DNA of 64,000 nt from Leptospira brenneri. Its GTDB lineage: Bacteria; Spirochaetota; Leptospiria; Leptospirales; Leptospiraceae. The stretch covers positions 124,001 through 188,000 of the forward strand of contig NZ_NPDQ01000004.1 of NCBI RefSeq assembly GCF_002812125.1, given 5' to 3'. Numbering within the stretch: the stretch's first letter is position 1; each line of letters begins with the position of its first letter. The translations under genes were made by a program, and so were the position numbers. Below are positions 52,020 to 61,259 of this stretch, piece by piece. Below the pieces are notes generated by a model. The model was not told where the DNA came from. It saw only the letters and a program-made list of their open reading frames with translations, and ran no database searches.

Positions 52020-54287
52020 TTAAATAGATATTTCCCGAATCTCTAAAGTTTCCTTCCCATCCTTTTCCACCACATCAACGAGGTAACGATTTACCTTATC
52101 TTTATGGAAAAGAATTTTTTTGGAAAGCGGCTTACCAATTTCCGAATTTAAAATTCTTTGGATGGGTCTTGCACCCATGGCTTTATCATAACCAGTGACT
52201 GCCAAATGCCTCACTGCTTTTTCGGATAATTCCAAATGGATTCCTTTTTCACTCGCTTTGGATTGTAAAGTTCGGAACATCCTTTTGACAACTAACTCTA
52301 CAACCTGGACAGACAAGGCACCAAATTCCACTACTGCAGTCAGACGGTTGCGGAATTCGGGAGTGAAGGTTCGTTCAATTGCTTTTAAAGACCGGTCATC
52401 ATGACGATCCGTATCAAACCCTAGGAGTGGTTTCGAACTTTCCTGGGCTCCGGTATTAGTCGTTAAGATGAGAATCACATTTCGAAAATCTGCTTTTTTT
52501 CCCGTGCTATCCGTAAGTGTCGCATGGTCCATCACTTGTAACAAAATATTATAAATATCTTCATGAGCTTTTTCTATCTCATCAAATAACAAAACACAAT
52601 GTGGATTTTTGGCAATCGCATCTGTGAGTTGACCACCTTGGTCATACCCCACATAACCGGGAGGGCTTCCGATCAGACGTGAAACGGAATGTTTTTCCAT
52701 GTATTCACTCATATCAAAACGTAAAAACTCCACACCCATCTTTTCTGCCAAAGTTTTAGCCACTTCCGTTTTACCAACACCGGTAGGTCCAACAAAAAGA
52801 AAACTACCAATGGGTTTTCCTTCATCACTTAAACCGGAACGAGAATAATGGATGGCATCTACTACCTGTTCAATGGCATGGTCTTGGCCAAAAACGATTG
52901 ATTTAATTTCTGTATCCAAATGTTCTAATTTCTTTTTGTCGTCAGCCTTCACTGTTTTTTCAGGAATTTTGGCAATTTTGGCGACAAGAGATTCTATTTC
53001 TAAAATCCCTACTTGTTTTTTTGATTTTTCCTTTTTTTCATCACGTAACTTTACAAAGGCGCCCGATTCATCCATCAAATCAATGGCTTTGTCTGGCAAA
53101 AATCTGTCTCGAAGATGTAAACTGGATAAATCCACACAAGCTTCAATGGCTTTAGCACTATAAGTCACGCCATGAAAGGATTCATATTTTGGTTTGAGGC
53201 CTTTTAAGATTTCAATCGCATCTTCTCTAGAAGGTTCGGTGACTTCAATTTTTTGAAACCTTCGGGAAAGGGCATGGTCTTTCTCGAATATGGATTTATA
53301 CTCTTTGTAAGTTGTGGTGCCAATGCATTTGAGTTCTCCATTGGCTAGTGCTGGTTTCATTAAATTGGATGCATCCAAACTTCCACCAGACACAGCACCC
53401 GCTCCCACGATCGTATGGATTTCATCCACAAAAATAATTCGTTCAGGTTTACCGACAACTTCTTGTAAGATGGATTTGAGTCTTTCTTCAAATTCTCCAC
53501 GAAATTTTGTTCCCGCCATCACAAGGCCCATATCCAGAGAATAAATTTCGATATTGAGTAAACTCTTCGGAACAAGTCCCTTGATCACTCGTTCTGCAAT
53601 TCCTTCTACGATAGAAGTTTTTCCGACACCTGCTTCCCCGACAAAAATAGGATTATTTTTTCTTCTTCGAGATAAGATATGAATGGTTCTTTCTATTTCT
53701 ACTTCACGCCCAATACAAGGATCTAGTTTTCCCTCTCTAGCTCTCTCTGTCAGATTGACACAAAATTTTTCAAGGGCTGATTTTTTTGGACCAGTTTCTG
53801 ATTCTTCTACCTCAGCTTCTTCTGTAAAATTTGGTTCCTCGGATTCGGTTTCTTTTTTGACCCCATGGGAGATATATTTGATCACATCCAGGCGATTCAC
53901 TTCTTGTTTGGCAAGGAGATAAAAGGCTTGGCTATCTTCCTCTCGAAAGAGGGCAACTAACACATTATTTCCATCGACCTCTTCTTTTCCTGAGTTTTGG
54001 ACATGAAAGGCCGCAAACTGAATGACAAACTGTACTCCCACAGTGTATTTTGGTTGGATTTTTAAGTTGGGAACAGCTATGGTAGAAAGATCTTCTTCAA
54101 AGTAATCCGTCAGATCTTTTCTAAGTAGATCCAAATCACATCCGACACTAATCAAAACTTCTTTTGTTTTTTCATTAAAAGTAAGACCATATAACAAATG
54201 TTCCAATGTAATAAATTCATGATGGTATTTACTTGCTTCTTTTCCCGCAAGTTCTAAGGTTTTTTCTAAATCAAGGGAAAGGTTCAT
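52020..54287 (-). CDS. clpA: ClpA ATPase subunit of ClpAP
   Basis: 755 residues from ATG 54287, with GAGGAGG upstream; the start overlaps the clpS stop as ATGA. An unfoldase that feeds ClpP. N-domain with two Clp repeats (~1-145: [20 protein letters not shown]). First AAA+ module: Walker [14 protein letters not shown] and Walker [12 protein letters not shown]. Second module: Walker [18 protein letters not shown] and Walker [17 protein letters not shown] ClpP-binding Ile-Gly-Phe-type loop is expected near [11 protein letters not shown]. Pairing with clpS identifies ClpA rather than ClpC or ClpB. Confidence 0.95.
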   Translation of the reverse strand: MNLSLDLEKTLELAGKEASKYHHEFITLEHLLYGLTFNEKTKEVLISVGCDLDLLRKDLTDYFEEDLSTIAVPNLKIQPKYTVGVQFVIQFAAFHVQNSGKEEVDGNNVLVALFREEDSQAFYLLAKQEVNRLDVIKYISHGVKKETESEEPNFTEEAEVEESETGPKKSALEKFCVNLTERAREGKLDPCIGREVEIERTIHILSRRRKNNPIFVGEAGVGKTSIVEGIAERVIKGLVPKSLLNIEIYSLDMGLVMAGTKFRGEFEERLKSILQEVVGKPERIIFVDEIHTIVGAGAVSGGSLDASNLMKPALANGELKCIGTTTYKEYKSIFEKDHALSRRFQKIEVTEPSREDAIEILKGLKPKYESFHGVTYSAKAIEACVDLSSLHLRDRFLPDKAIDLMDESGAFVKLRDEKKEKSKKQVGILEIESLVAKIAKIPEKTVKADDKKKLEHLDTEIKSIVFGQDHAIEQVVDAIHYSRSGLSDEGKPIGSFLFVGPTGVGKTEVAKTLAEKMGVEFLRFDMSEYMEKHSVSRLIGSPPGYVGYDQGGQLTDAIAKNPHCVLLFDEIEKAHEDIYNILLQVMDHATLTDSTGKKADFRNVILILTTNTGAQESSKPLLGFDTDRHDDRSLKAIERTFTPEFRNRLTAVVEFGALSVQVVELVVKRMFRTLQSKASEKGIHLELSEKAVRHLAVTGYDKAMGARPIQRILNSEIGKPLSKKILFHKDKVNRYLVDVVEKDGKETLEIREISI

Positions 54288-54625
54288 TCGTCCTCCTCTT
54301 TTGCCAGTTGGCATTGTAATGGGTGCCCGGCATCATCCGCTAATTTATGTACTTCTGCCACTTTTGTCCTAGCAATGTCCAAAGAATAGACCCCGCAAAC
54401 TGCAGAACCAGAAGTATGTGCCTTCCACATAATTTGACGAGATTCTTCCATAGATTTCCTAAAAACATTAGCTAGTACATAAACTACAAATTCCTGGGGA
54501 GTGTAATCATCATTGATGAGGATGACCTTATACCGATCCGGTTTTTTTAATTTCTTTTTCTGTTTTTCTCTTTCGAGAAGTTCCACATTCATATCCGTGT
54601 AAGATTTTCGTTTGGGATCTGACAT
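54284..54625 (-). CDS. clpS: ClpS adaptor, N-degron recognition
   Basis: 113 residues. It delivers proteins with bulky N-terminal residues to ClpAP. Signatures: YKVILINDDYTPQEFVVYVL (the conserved N-D-D-x-T-P of the substrate pocket), VFRKSMEESRQIMWKAHTSG and VAEVHKLADDAGHPLQCQL. The N-terminal extension (~30 residues, Lys-rich) is usual. Its ATG overlaps the stop of the upstream acyltransferase gene as TAATG, and its stop overlaps clpA. Confidence 0.95.
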   Translation of the reverse strand: MSDPKRKSYTDMNVELLEREKQKKKLKKPDRYKVILINDDYTPQEFVVYVLANVFRKSMEESRQIMWKAHTSGSAVCGVYSLDIARTKVAEVHKLADDAGHPLQCQLAKEEDE

Positions 54626-55791
54626 TATCCTTCTCCTCGAAGCGTTTTGATTGGAGACTGCGCATTGTAAGCGGAAATATTTTCTCTTTCCATCACAATC
54701 TCTCGTTCCAAATAGGACTCAATGGCCGCCCGCCCTTGTTCATTATAAATATGATGCAAACTGTACATGGGAACTGCCTCGTACCCTCTCAGAAATTTAT
54801 GTTCTCCCTGGGCTCCGGCTTCCACTCGTTCCATTTTATGTTCGATTGCAAAATCAATCAATCGGTAATAACAACATTCAAAATGCAAATTAGGAACATG
54901 TTCTAAAGCTCCCCAATACCGTCCGAATAAAAATCCATCCCGGTAGACATTCCAACTCCCACCGATAGGTTTTCCGAGTGCGTCCGAAGCCAAAACCAGA
55001 ACCAAACGGTGTCGAAAGTGATTATGCATTTCCAAAAAAAACTTCCGGTTCAGATAAGGTTGGCCCCATTTTTTGGAATGAGTATCCTTGTAGAATTCAT
55101 AAAAAATATGAGCGTGCTCTTCTGTGATCTGGTCACCAGTAAGAGTTTGGATGGTTAAACCAGATTCGGATATTTTTCTTCGTTCTTGGCGGATGGTTTT
55201 TCTACGATCTTTTACAAGAGTGGATAAAAACTCATCGAAATTCGCAAAACTTTTGTTAAACCAGTGGTATTGGTGAGAAAGTCTAGGAGCAAAAGAATTT
55301 TGAATCCCTGGACTCTGTTCTTCCTCTTTGCAAAATAAAATATGAACCGACGAGGTTTCCTTCTTTTTCCCAAATTTTAAAAGGTTTTGTAATAGAGTGG
55401 AGGCAAGGGACTCTCTTTCTGCCTCGTTTAAATTTGTATGGAGTAAGATCCGAGTCCCGGTCACTGGTGTGAAAGGAACCGCAACAGTAAGTTTTGGATA
55501 GTAAGGAATCCCCGCTCTGTGAAAGGCATTGGCCCATTGGAAATCAAAGATATATTCCCCATAAGAGTCACTCCGAAGGTAAGCCGGAAGGACACCCATC
55601 AATACTCCTTCTCGTCTAGCAGAAGTGATCACAGGAACCCAGTCGGAATTTCCGATACAATCGGTATTTTCTAAACCCGATAAAAATTCATATTCTTGGA
55701 AGACGGAATCAGGAGGAACCAGTAGATTCCATTCTTCCTTTTTAAAGTCCCTAAATGTATGGGAAATTTCTATCTGAAACGTTTCACTCAA
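54625..55791 (-). CDS. GNAT-fold N-acyltransferase, FemAB-like (COG3146/DUF482)
   Basis: 388 residues from TTG 55791, the earliest start before an upstream stop. Family signatures: HQYHWFNKSFANFDEFLSTL, VKDRRKTIRQERRKI, FGRYWGALEHVPNLHFECCY, RVEAGAQGEHKFLRGYEAVP. The family is distantly related to FemAB/Aat proteins that use aminoacyl-tRNA. Its stop overlaps the clpS start by one base (TAATG). Because ClpS reads N-terminal residues, an enzyme that could add or modify them next door is suggestive; that role is an inference. It is also possible that it acts on peptidoglycan or on an unrelated amine. Confidence 0.82.
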   Translation of the reverse strand: MSETFQIEISHTFRDFKKEEWNLLVPPDSVFQEYEFLSGLENTDCIGNSDWVPVITSARREGVLMGVLPAYLRSDSYGEYIFDFQWANAFHRAGIPYYPKLTVAVPFTPVTGTRILLHTNLNEAERESLASTLLQNLLKFGKKKETSSVHILFCKEEEQSPGIQNSFAPRLSHQYHWFNKSFANFDEFLSTLVKDRRKTIRQERRKISESGLTIQTLTGDQITEEHAHIFYEFYKDTHSKKWGQPYLNRKFFLEMHNHFRHRLVLVLASDALGKPIGGSWNVYRDGFLFGRYWGALEHVPNLHFECCYYRLIDFAIEHKMERVEAGAQGEHKFLRGYEAVPMYSLHHIYNEQGRAAIESYLEREIVMERENISAYNAQSPIKTLRGEG

Positions 55792-55806
55792 TGTAGACTT
55801 TAGACT

Positions 55807-58800
55807 CTAGTTTACGACATCTTGCCTATTTTGTTTTTTTCGGATATGGTCAAGAAGCCTTTGCAAACTAGGATTTTCGGGATCCAATTCTAGAGCTGAC
55901 CCAAGAATATTCTCCGCCCGAGATAGATTTTTATCGGCTAGATAGGTCTGACCCAAATTGATCAAGTTTTTGACATGATTTGGATCACGAAGGCGAACCC
56001 TTTCTCCAAAATCAATGGCCGTTTTGATATCGGCAACTTTACGGGCGCAAAAAGCCGTAATGTACATAATCTCCGTATCCATTGGTTTTAAAAGACTATA
56101 GTCTTTGGCCATCTTTTTGGCGTTCCCATAGTCTTTCAGTTTTAAGTAGAGTTGGATGAATTTCTTTTTGATCTCTGGAATATTTTCTTCCAAAGAATTT
56201 GCTTTTTCCAAATAAGAAACCGCTTCTTGTAAGTCAGAGGACTCACTTGCCTCTTTTGCTTTGTGTAAAAGCGATTGGATTTCTTTTAGTCTTTCCTTTT
56301 CAATTTTATATCTTTCTTTTTCTTCAATAAAAGAAACTCGTAAAATAGATAAATCATCCGTAAAACTGCCATACTTACGAAGTTCTTCATAAATACCGTC
56401 AAGTTCCCCTTTACCTGATTCCACAACTCGAAGGAAAAGTCTTTCATCTTCATTAATCACACGTTTTCCATCTTCAGTATGTGAGATGAGTAAATCATCT
56501 CTTCCATCTGATCCAGCAAGAAGAACATCCCCTGCTTCCAATTGGAAGGTTTTGATATATAAATTTCCTTGGACTCCTGAGGTTCCGAGTTTTCGAAACA
56601 TCAGTTCGTTTTCGATAAAACTCGCAATTCCATCTCGATACAAAACCATCCAAGGATGTTCTGCATTGATAAAATACAAAAGTCCTGTTTCATTATCAAT
56701 GAGTCCAAGAACCAAAGAAACAAGCATAGAACCATCAAAACCTTCAAAGATTTTATGAAGTTCTAAAAAGGTATTTTTGATCCAACGTTCTGGATAGGTA
56801 TTTCTTGCCTCTCCTAAGAGTTGGGTTCGTGTGATGATAGATTCAAATACAGAACCGAGAACAAGTGCTCCTCCTGCTCCCTGCATAGATTTTCCCATAG
56901 CATCTGCATTTAAAAACACTGTATAAGATCTATTATTTAGAAAAATCTGATTGGCAATATTCAAATCCCCACCAATTTCTTTTTCATATTGGCGGAAGGT
57001 AAATTTTTTCTTTTGTTCGAGTAAAAAATCAACTTGAACGTTATCATGATTCGCATTATTGGCATTAAATGGTTGTAAAAGTAGAGAGGTTAAAAAATAA
57101 TCCCCATCTTGTTGGTGTTTTAAAGATTGTACTTCCTTTAAAGAGTTTTCCAATTCCTTGGTTCGTTCCTGAACTTTTACTTCCAGCTGATCTGCATACT
57201 GTTCCAATTTTTTTCTTGCTGCTTGGATCGAACGCACCATCCGGTTAAAAGACCGTGCCATAAATCCAATATCATCTTCTACGTGAACGGTTAGCCTATG
57301 TTCCAAGTTCCCTGAATTTACCTCAGTCAAACCTTCGATGATTTGTTCAATGGGTCGAAGAAGTGCGAATAAGAAAAAGAGACGGTATCCAAAGATGACT
57401 AAAAAGGCTAAAAACAAAACACCAATGATCCAAGGAAGAGTCACTTCTTCCTGGAATTCCCGGTAATCTAAATAAGGATAACCTACCTCATGAATAAGGC
57501 CTTTTCCCTTATCTACCACCAAATAACTTACGTAAAACGAATACTCTGGATTATTTTCTGAAAACTTAACGCGCCCACGGTAATTTCTATCTCCATGGTT
57601 AGGCATTGGTGAGAAGATCTGGTCGAGGACTTCTGATTTTTTTTCCTCAGAGATGTCTGAATCTAAAACAGTACGAGCGACTCCATAAAATCCAGAAAGT
57701 GGACCTTCTGTTTTAGAAACGAGAGAGAGAGCTCCCTCTGAAAAATTTTTCGCAGGTATTTCTCTGAGTTTATTTCTTGTATAAAGAATTTTCCGCTTTT
57801 CTGATTCTAGTTCTTGGATGAGTAATTCCGGGCTATTTACTGTATCTAAGCTAAGAAGTCGTTTGATCTCTGCCGCATAACCTTTGCTTGTGTCCGGAAG
57901 TTTGGGTAATAAATTCTCCGTTTTTCCCTTCCAATCATTTTTATTTCTAAAAGAAAGAATGGTTTCTAAAGCCCAGGAATTCCAATATTCAGATTCATAA
58001 TCCACAGGATCTACAGCGGTTTCAGCGATTCCCTGTTTTAAAGAAAATTCCTTTTGGTTGATATCATAGGTATAGTGAAAACTGGGGATTTGGTCTGTTT
58101 CTAGTCCCGCGATATAATTTTTGGCCCGAGCTGTATGCACCATATCATAATTGGATTCCGACTGTTGGATCACCGCATAGGCAACCAACTGTAAAACCAA
58201 AAGAAAGGAGGCAAGAGATATCCCAATGATCCTTGAAATGATAGTGGTTTTGTCTTTTGTGTTATTGATATAAACAACGTTTGCCACAAAAAGTCCAACC
58301 ACCAAAACCAAATCTGTGATTGTTTGATACAATCCACGCCCAATGGCTCCATCTCTTGATTGTGCATTCATAATCCCGGGAAGGATGGTGACAAGGATAA
58401 AGGCAATGAGAATGCTTGCCGTAGCAAAACGAGACTCTTTTGGCATTTTAAAAATCTGTAAAATGGCAACGAGGGAAAATGTTACAAAAAATACTAAAAC
58501 GATCAGTGCGTATACTTTGTAAAAAACAGGAAGGGGAAAATCCCAATAATGACCACTAAAGAAAAACAACCTACCGGCTGTTAAACTAACATAAACAAAG
58601 TAACCAGTGACAGTCACAACGATAAAGTTCATAAACCCAAAAAGATATTTCTTCAGTCTAGGAAAGTAAACTTCGGGATAACTTAGGAAGAAACTGGTTA
58701 AATAAGTGGCTCCTGCCATTGCGCCAACGATCACAAACCAGCGCAAATAGGCAGAGGCAGGTCCCATAAAGGAAAAATTCACCAGGTACCCTAAATGAAA

Positions 58801-58956
58801 TAGACCCAGCCAAAGTGTTCCCATCCCCAATCGGTAGGTTGCCTCCGACTTTTCTTTTACCGTTAAAAAAAATTGTGCATTGTAAAAAGTAAAAATAACA
58901 CCGACGAGTGAGCCGAATGTATAAAAATCAAACGCTATATTTCCCCAAGAGTTCAT
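55807..58956 (-). CDS. Membrane RsbU-like phosphatase with HAMP and TPR tail
   Basis: 1049 residues. About seven N-terminal membrane helices (~1-235), another near 245-265, a large extracytoplasmic region (~270-525) and a further helix (IIGVLFLAFLVIFGYRLFFL). HAMP (~545-600: IIEGLTEVNSGNLEHRL), then a coiled coil and a SpoIIE phosphatase with EIGGD, LNADAMGKSMQGAGGALVLG and GSDGRDD, all metal ligands present. The tail has TPR repeats (NLINLGQTYLADKNLSRAEN). It shares the DGDYFLTSLL segment before the catalytic domain with its paralogue at 13212. Its signal is probably passed to an anti-sigma-antagonist protein elsewhere. Confidence 0.87.
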   Translation of the reverse strand: MNSWGNIAFDFYTFGSLVGVIFTFYNAQFFLTVKEKSEATYRLGMGTLWLGLFHLGYLVNFSFMGPASAYLRWFVIVGAMAGATYLTSFFLSYPEVYFPRLKKYLFGFMNFIVVTVTGYFVYVSLTAGRLFFFSGHYWDFPLPVFYKVYALIVLVFFVTFSLVAILQIFKMPKESRFATASILIAFILVTILPGIMNAQSRDGAIGRGLYQTITDLVLVVGLFVANVVYINNTKDKTTIISRIIGISLASFLLVLQLVAYAVIQQSESNYDMVHTARAKNYIAGLETDQIPSFHYTYDINQKEFSLKQGIAETAVDPVDYESEYWNSWALETILSFRNKNDWKGKTENLLPKLPDTSKGYAAEIKRLLSLDTVNSPELLIQELESEKRKILYTRNKLREIPAKNFSEGALSLVSKTEGPLSGFYGVARTVLDSDISEEKKSEVLDQIFSPMPNHGDRNYRGRVKFSENNPEYSFYVSYLVVDKGKGLIHEVGYPYLDYREFQEEVTLPWIIGVLFLAFLVIFGYRLFFLFALLRPIEQIIEGLTEVNSGNLEHRLTVHVEDDIGFMARSFNRMVRSIQAARKKLEQYADQLEVKVQERTKELENSLKEVQSLKHQQDGDYFLTSLLLQPFNANNANHDNVQVDFLLEQKKKFTFRQYEKEIGGDLNIANQIFLNNRSYTVFLNADAMGKSMQGAGGALVLGSVFESIITRTQLLGEARNTYPERWIKNTFLELHKIFEGFDGSMLVSLVLGLIDNETGLLYFINAEHPWMVLYRDGIASFIENELMFRKLGTSGVQGNLYIKTFQLEAGDVLLAGSDGRDDLLISHTEDGKRVINEDERLFLRVVESGKGELDGIYEELRKYGSFTDDLSILRVSFIEEKERYKIEKERLKEIQSLLHKAKEASESSDLQEAVSYLEKANSLEENIPEIKKKFIQLYLKLKDYGNAKKMAKDYSLLKPMDTEIMYITAFCARKVADIKTAIDFGERVRLRDPNHVKNLINLGQTYLADKNLSRAENILGSALELDPENPSLQRLLDHIRKKQNRQDVVN

Positions 58957-58983
58957 GCGAGAAAACCCTAATAGAGAGCAAAT

Positions 58984-59625
58984 TCATGTCAACTTTGTAT
59001 TTCTTTTCTTCCTAATTTGGTATATAAAGTACAAAAAAACACAAATAAGAACAATTCCAATCGTTTGGTTGTAGTAAGATAACATAACAACGATTTGGTT
59101 CCAGTTGGATCCCAAGAGGGAACCACCAAAAAGAAGGATCCCACACCAAAGAGAAATGGCTAAGGTATATAAAACTACAAATTTAATGATGTTCATTTTG
59201 GACATTCCGGCAACAATCGAGACAAAGAACCGAATGCCTGCGGAAAATCGGGACAGTAATACCACTACAAATTCATAACGACGAAACCAATCTAAGGTCT
59301 TATGTAAGTTTTCCTCTTGGTAGATTGCGGATAAAAAAGGGAACTGCGATCGTTTTAGAAATAGCAAGAACCTCTCTCCAAAAAAATACATGACCAAGGC
59401 TCCTAATAAATTTCCGAGATAGGTGGCGATGACAATGGAAAGAAAGGAAAGTGGAGAACCTGGACTCGAGGATAAAAACCCAGAAAATACAGTGACCGTA
59501 TCTCCTGGCCAAGGTGGGAATACATTCTCCAAAAAATTAGAGAAACAGAAGAAAACCCAAAGCACAACCGGAGGTAACTCCAAAATCCGAGTTAGAAAGG
59601 CATCAAACTGTAGAAAATCCAACAC
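58984..59625 (-). CDS. DedA-family membrane protein
   Basis: 213 residues from GTG 59625; there is no good ribosome-binding site, so the start is uncertain. About five membrane helices. Family motifs: FLENVFPPWPGDTVTVFSGF (the E-x-x-x-P-x-P-G-x motif) and FVVVLLSRFSAGIRFFVSIVAGMSKM (given as VLLSRFSAGIRFFVS then IVAGMSKM; the R-F-x-x-G-x-R motif). DedA proteins translocate undecaprenyl phosphate or other phospholipids and support membrane-potential homeostasis. uppP, another carrier-lipid enzyme, is in the window at 15711 but not adjacent. Confidence 0.88.
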   Translation of the reverse strand: MLDFLQFDAFLTRILELPPVVLWVFFCFSNFLENVFPPWPGDTVTVFSGFLSSSPGSPLSFLSIVIATYLGNLLGALVMYFFGERFLLFLKRSQFPFLSAIYQEENLHKTLDWFRRYEFVVVLLSRFSAGIRFFVSIVAGMSKMNIIKFVVLYTLAISLWCGILLFGGSLLGSNWNQIVVMLSYYNQTIGIVLICVFLYFIYQIRKKRNTKLT

Positions 59626-59715
59626 AAGAAAAAAGATATGCCTCTAAGGCAGATGGCAACAAAGATTTAAAAAAATGAATGGAAGGAATCGATGCTTTAG
59701 CATTTGCTTTCCGTA

Positions 59716-60147
59716 ATGCTTCGATTTTTCCCCATTTTACTTCTTCTCCTTTGGGAATGTAGACCAATTCCTCAAACTGAAATCTATCGATTCGACAATA
59801 TCATCATCACCAAGTATCCGACTTCAGCACCACCTGCCTTCCCTCAGTCTTTTTTTCCTGAAAAGGCAACTTTCCTACACTCTAGTGAATTCAAAACAAG
59901 TCATATCCATACCAAAGAAGCATACATTCTGATAGAGTCCGAAGAAAAATTGGCCATGATTAAAAACAGAATCGAGGCAAGAGCCGCCCAAGGTGATTGG
60001 AAACTCATTGAAAAAACAGAAAAAAATGGTGAGACGTCTTACTTACTCGAAGGTTTTATCAAAAAGTCACTTTCAATCATTGTCTCTGAATCGGGAAGCG
60101 ACACAAATTATCTACGTTTTTATTTTAGAAAACATTCTAGTTACTAA
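59716..60147 (+). CDS. Hypothetical lipoprotein
   Basis: 143 residues from ATG 59716; the open frame begins at TTG 59704. A signal sequence with lipobox LLLLWEC (Cys13) is followed by a small domain: TEIYRFDNIIITKYPTSAPP, then AYILIESEEKLAMIKNRIEA and GDWKLIEKTEKNGETSYLLE. I do not recognise the family. Its stop overlaps the AI-2E-family gene as TAATG, so they are coupled. Confidence 0.65.
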   Translation: MLRFFPILLLLLWECRPIPQTEIYRFDNIIITKYPTSAPPAFPQSFFPEKATFLHSSEFKTSHIHTKEAYILIESEEKLAMIKNRIEARAAQGDWKLIEKTEKNGETSYLLEGFIKKSLSIIVSESGSDTNYLRFYFRKHSSY

Positions 60148-61259
60148 TGATGAGTTGGATTAAAAACAAAAACGAAACAATCGTCTATCTTCTTTTAGGT
60201 GCCATTTTTATAGGAACCTGTTTGACTTTGTTTTTTGTATTCAAACCTTTTCTTTGGGCCAGTTTCCTTGCTTTACTCTTTTATCTGACCACTAGAAAAA
60301 TCCATAAAAAACTAAAGAACCTTCTCGGAGTTAAGTTTCATGGATTATCGCCCTACATTATGGTGATCCTGATGTTAGCTGGTGTATTCATTCCTTCTTA
60401 TTTGATACTCTCTACCTTAATTAGGGAATCCTTAAATTTGGTTAGTTATATCAGAAACCAACTCACCGAAGAATCGATTGTTTCTTTATTACTGAATAGC
60501 CCTATGCTCACCGATTTTTTTACAGAAAATGAATTTTTCTGGATCAAACTTCCGCTGATGTACCGCGAATATGTGGGCCAACATATGGACATTCTCAATT
60601 TGGATTCCATTTATAGTTTATTAAAAAACTCTTCTGGATTTTTACTTGGATCCTTTGAAGTTCCTGGTGCAATTATCTTTAATGCCTTTTTTACTTTCAT
60701 CCTACTTTTCTTTTTATACAAAGAAGGGAGTCGGATGGAACATGCACTTTTTCTTTTACTCCCCTTTCCTACTGAAATCGAAGAAAGATTAGGAAGACGG
60801 ATCGAAGAAGCCATTCGAACAGTGATGATGGGAAACCTCTTCATTTCCCTACTACAGGGTGCTCTCATCTATGTACTTTTACTTTTTACATCTGTTTCTA
60901 ATAAGTTTTTACTTTCTAGTATTGCTGTTATTTTTTCACTGATTCCCGTAATTGGAACCTCTGTGGTTTGGTTACCGATTGGTTTGTATATAGGGCTTGT
61001 GCAAGAAAACTGGACAGGAAGTGTTCTTTTTATGATTGCTGGAGCTGCAAGTTATCTAATTTTAGAGAACCTAGTAAAACCTAAAATTTTAGATAAAAAA
61101 TTGAAAACCCATCCTTTTTTAATTTTTTTATCTCTTATCGGCGGTTTACAAGAGTTTGGTGTTGCCGGAATCATCATTGGCCCTATGGCCTTAACACTTG
61201 TCATCATCCTTTGGGACTTTTGGAAAATCTTTAGAGAAACTCGTTTTCAAAACACTTAA
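60147..61259 (+). CDS. AI-2E family (UPF0118) permease
   Basis: 370 residues with about seven or eight membrane helices. Typical segments: FKPFLWASFLALLFYLTTRK, IIFNAFFTFILLFFLYKEGS, GNLFISLLQGALIYVLLLF, FSLIPVIGTSVVWLPIGLYI and LVKPKILDKKLKTHPFLIFL with IGPMALTLVIILWDFWK. The family includes TqsA and Na+/H+ antiporters; substrate cannot be named. ATG 60147 and ATG 60150 are both possible; the first overlaps the upstream stop. Confidence 0.85.
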   Translation: MMSWIKNKNETIVYLLLGAIFIGTCLTLFFVFKPFLWASFLALLFYLTTRKIHKKLKNLLGVKFHGLSPYIMVILMLAGVFIPSYLILSTLIRESLNLVSYIRNQLTEESIVSLLLNSPMLTDFFTENEFFWIKLPLMYREYVGQHMDILNLDSIYSLLKNSSGFLLGSFEVPGAIIFNAFFTFILLFFLYKEGSRMEHALFLLLPFPTEIEERLGRRIEEAIRTVMMGNLFISLLQGALIYVLLLFTSVSNKFLLSSIAVIFSLIPVIGTSVVWLPIGLYIGLVQENWTGSVLFMIAGAASYLILENLVKPKILDKKLKTHPFLIFLSLIGGLQEFGVAGIIIGPMALTLVIILWDFWKIFRETRFQNT

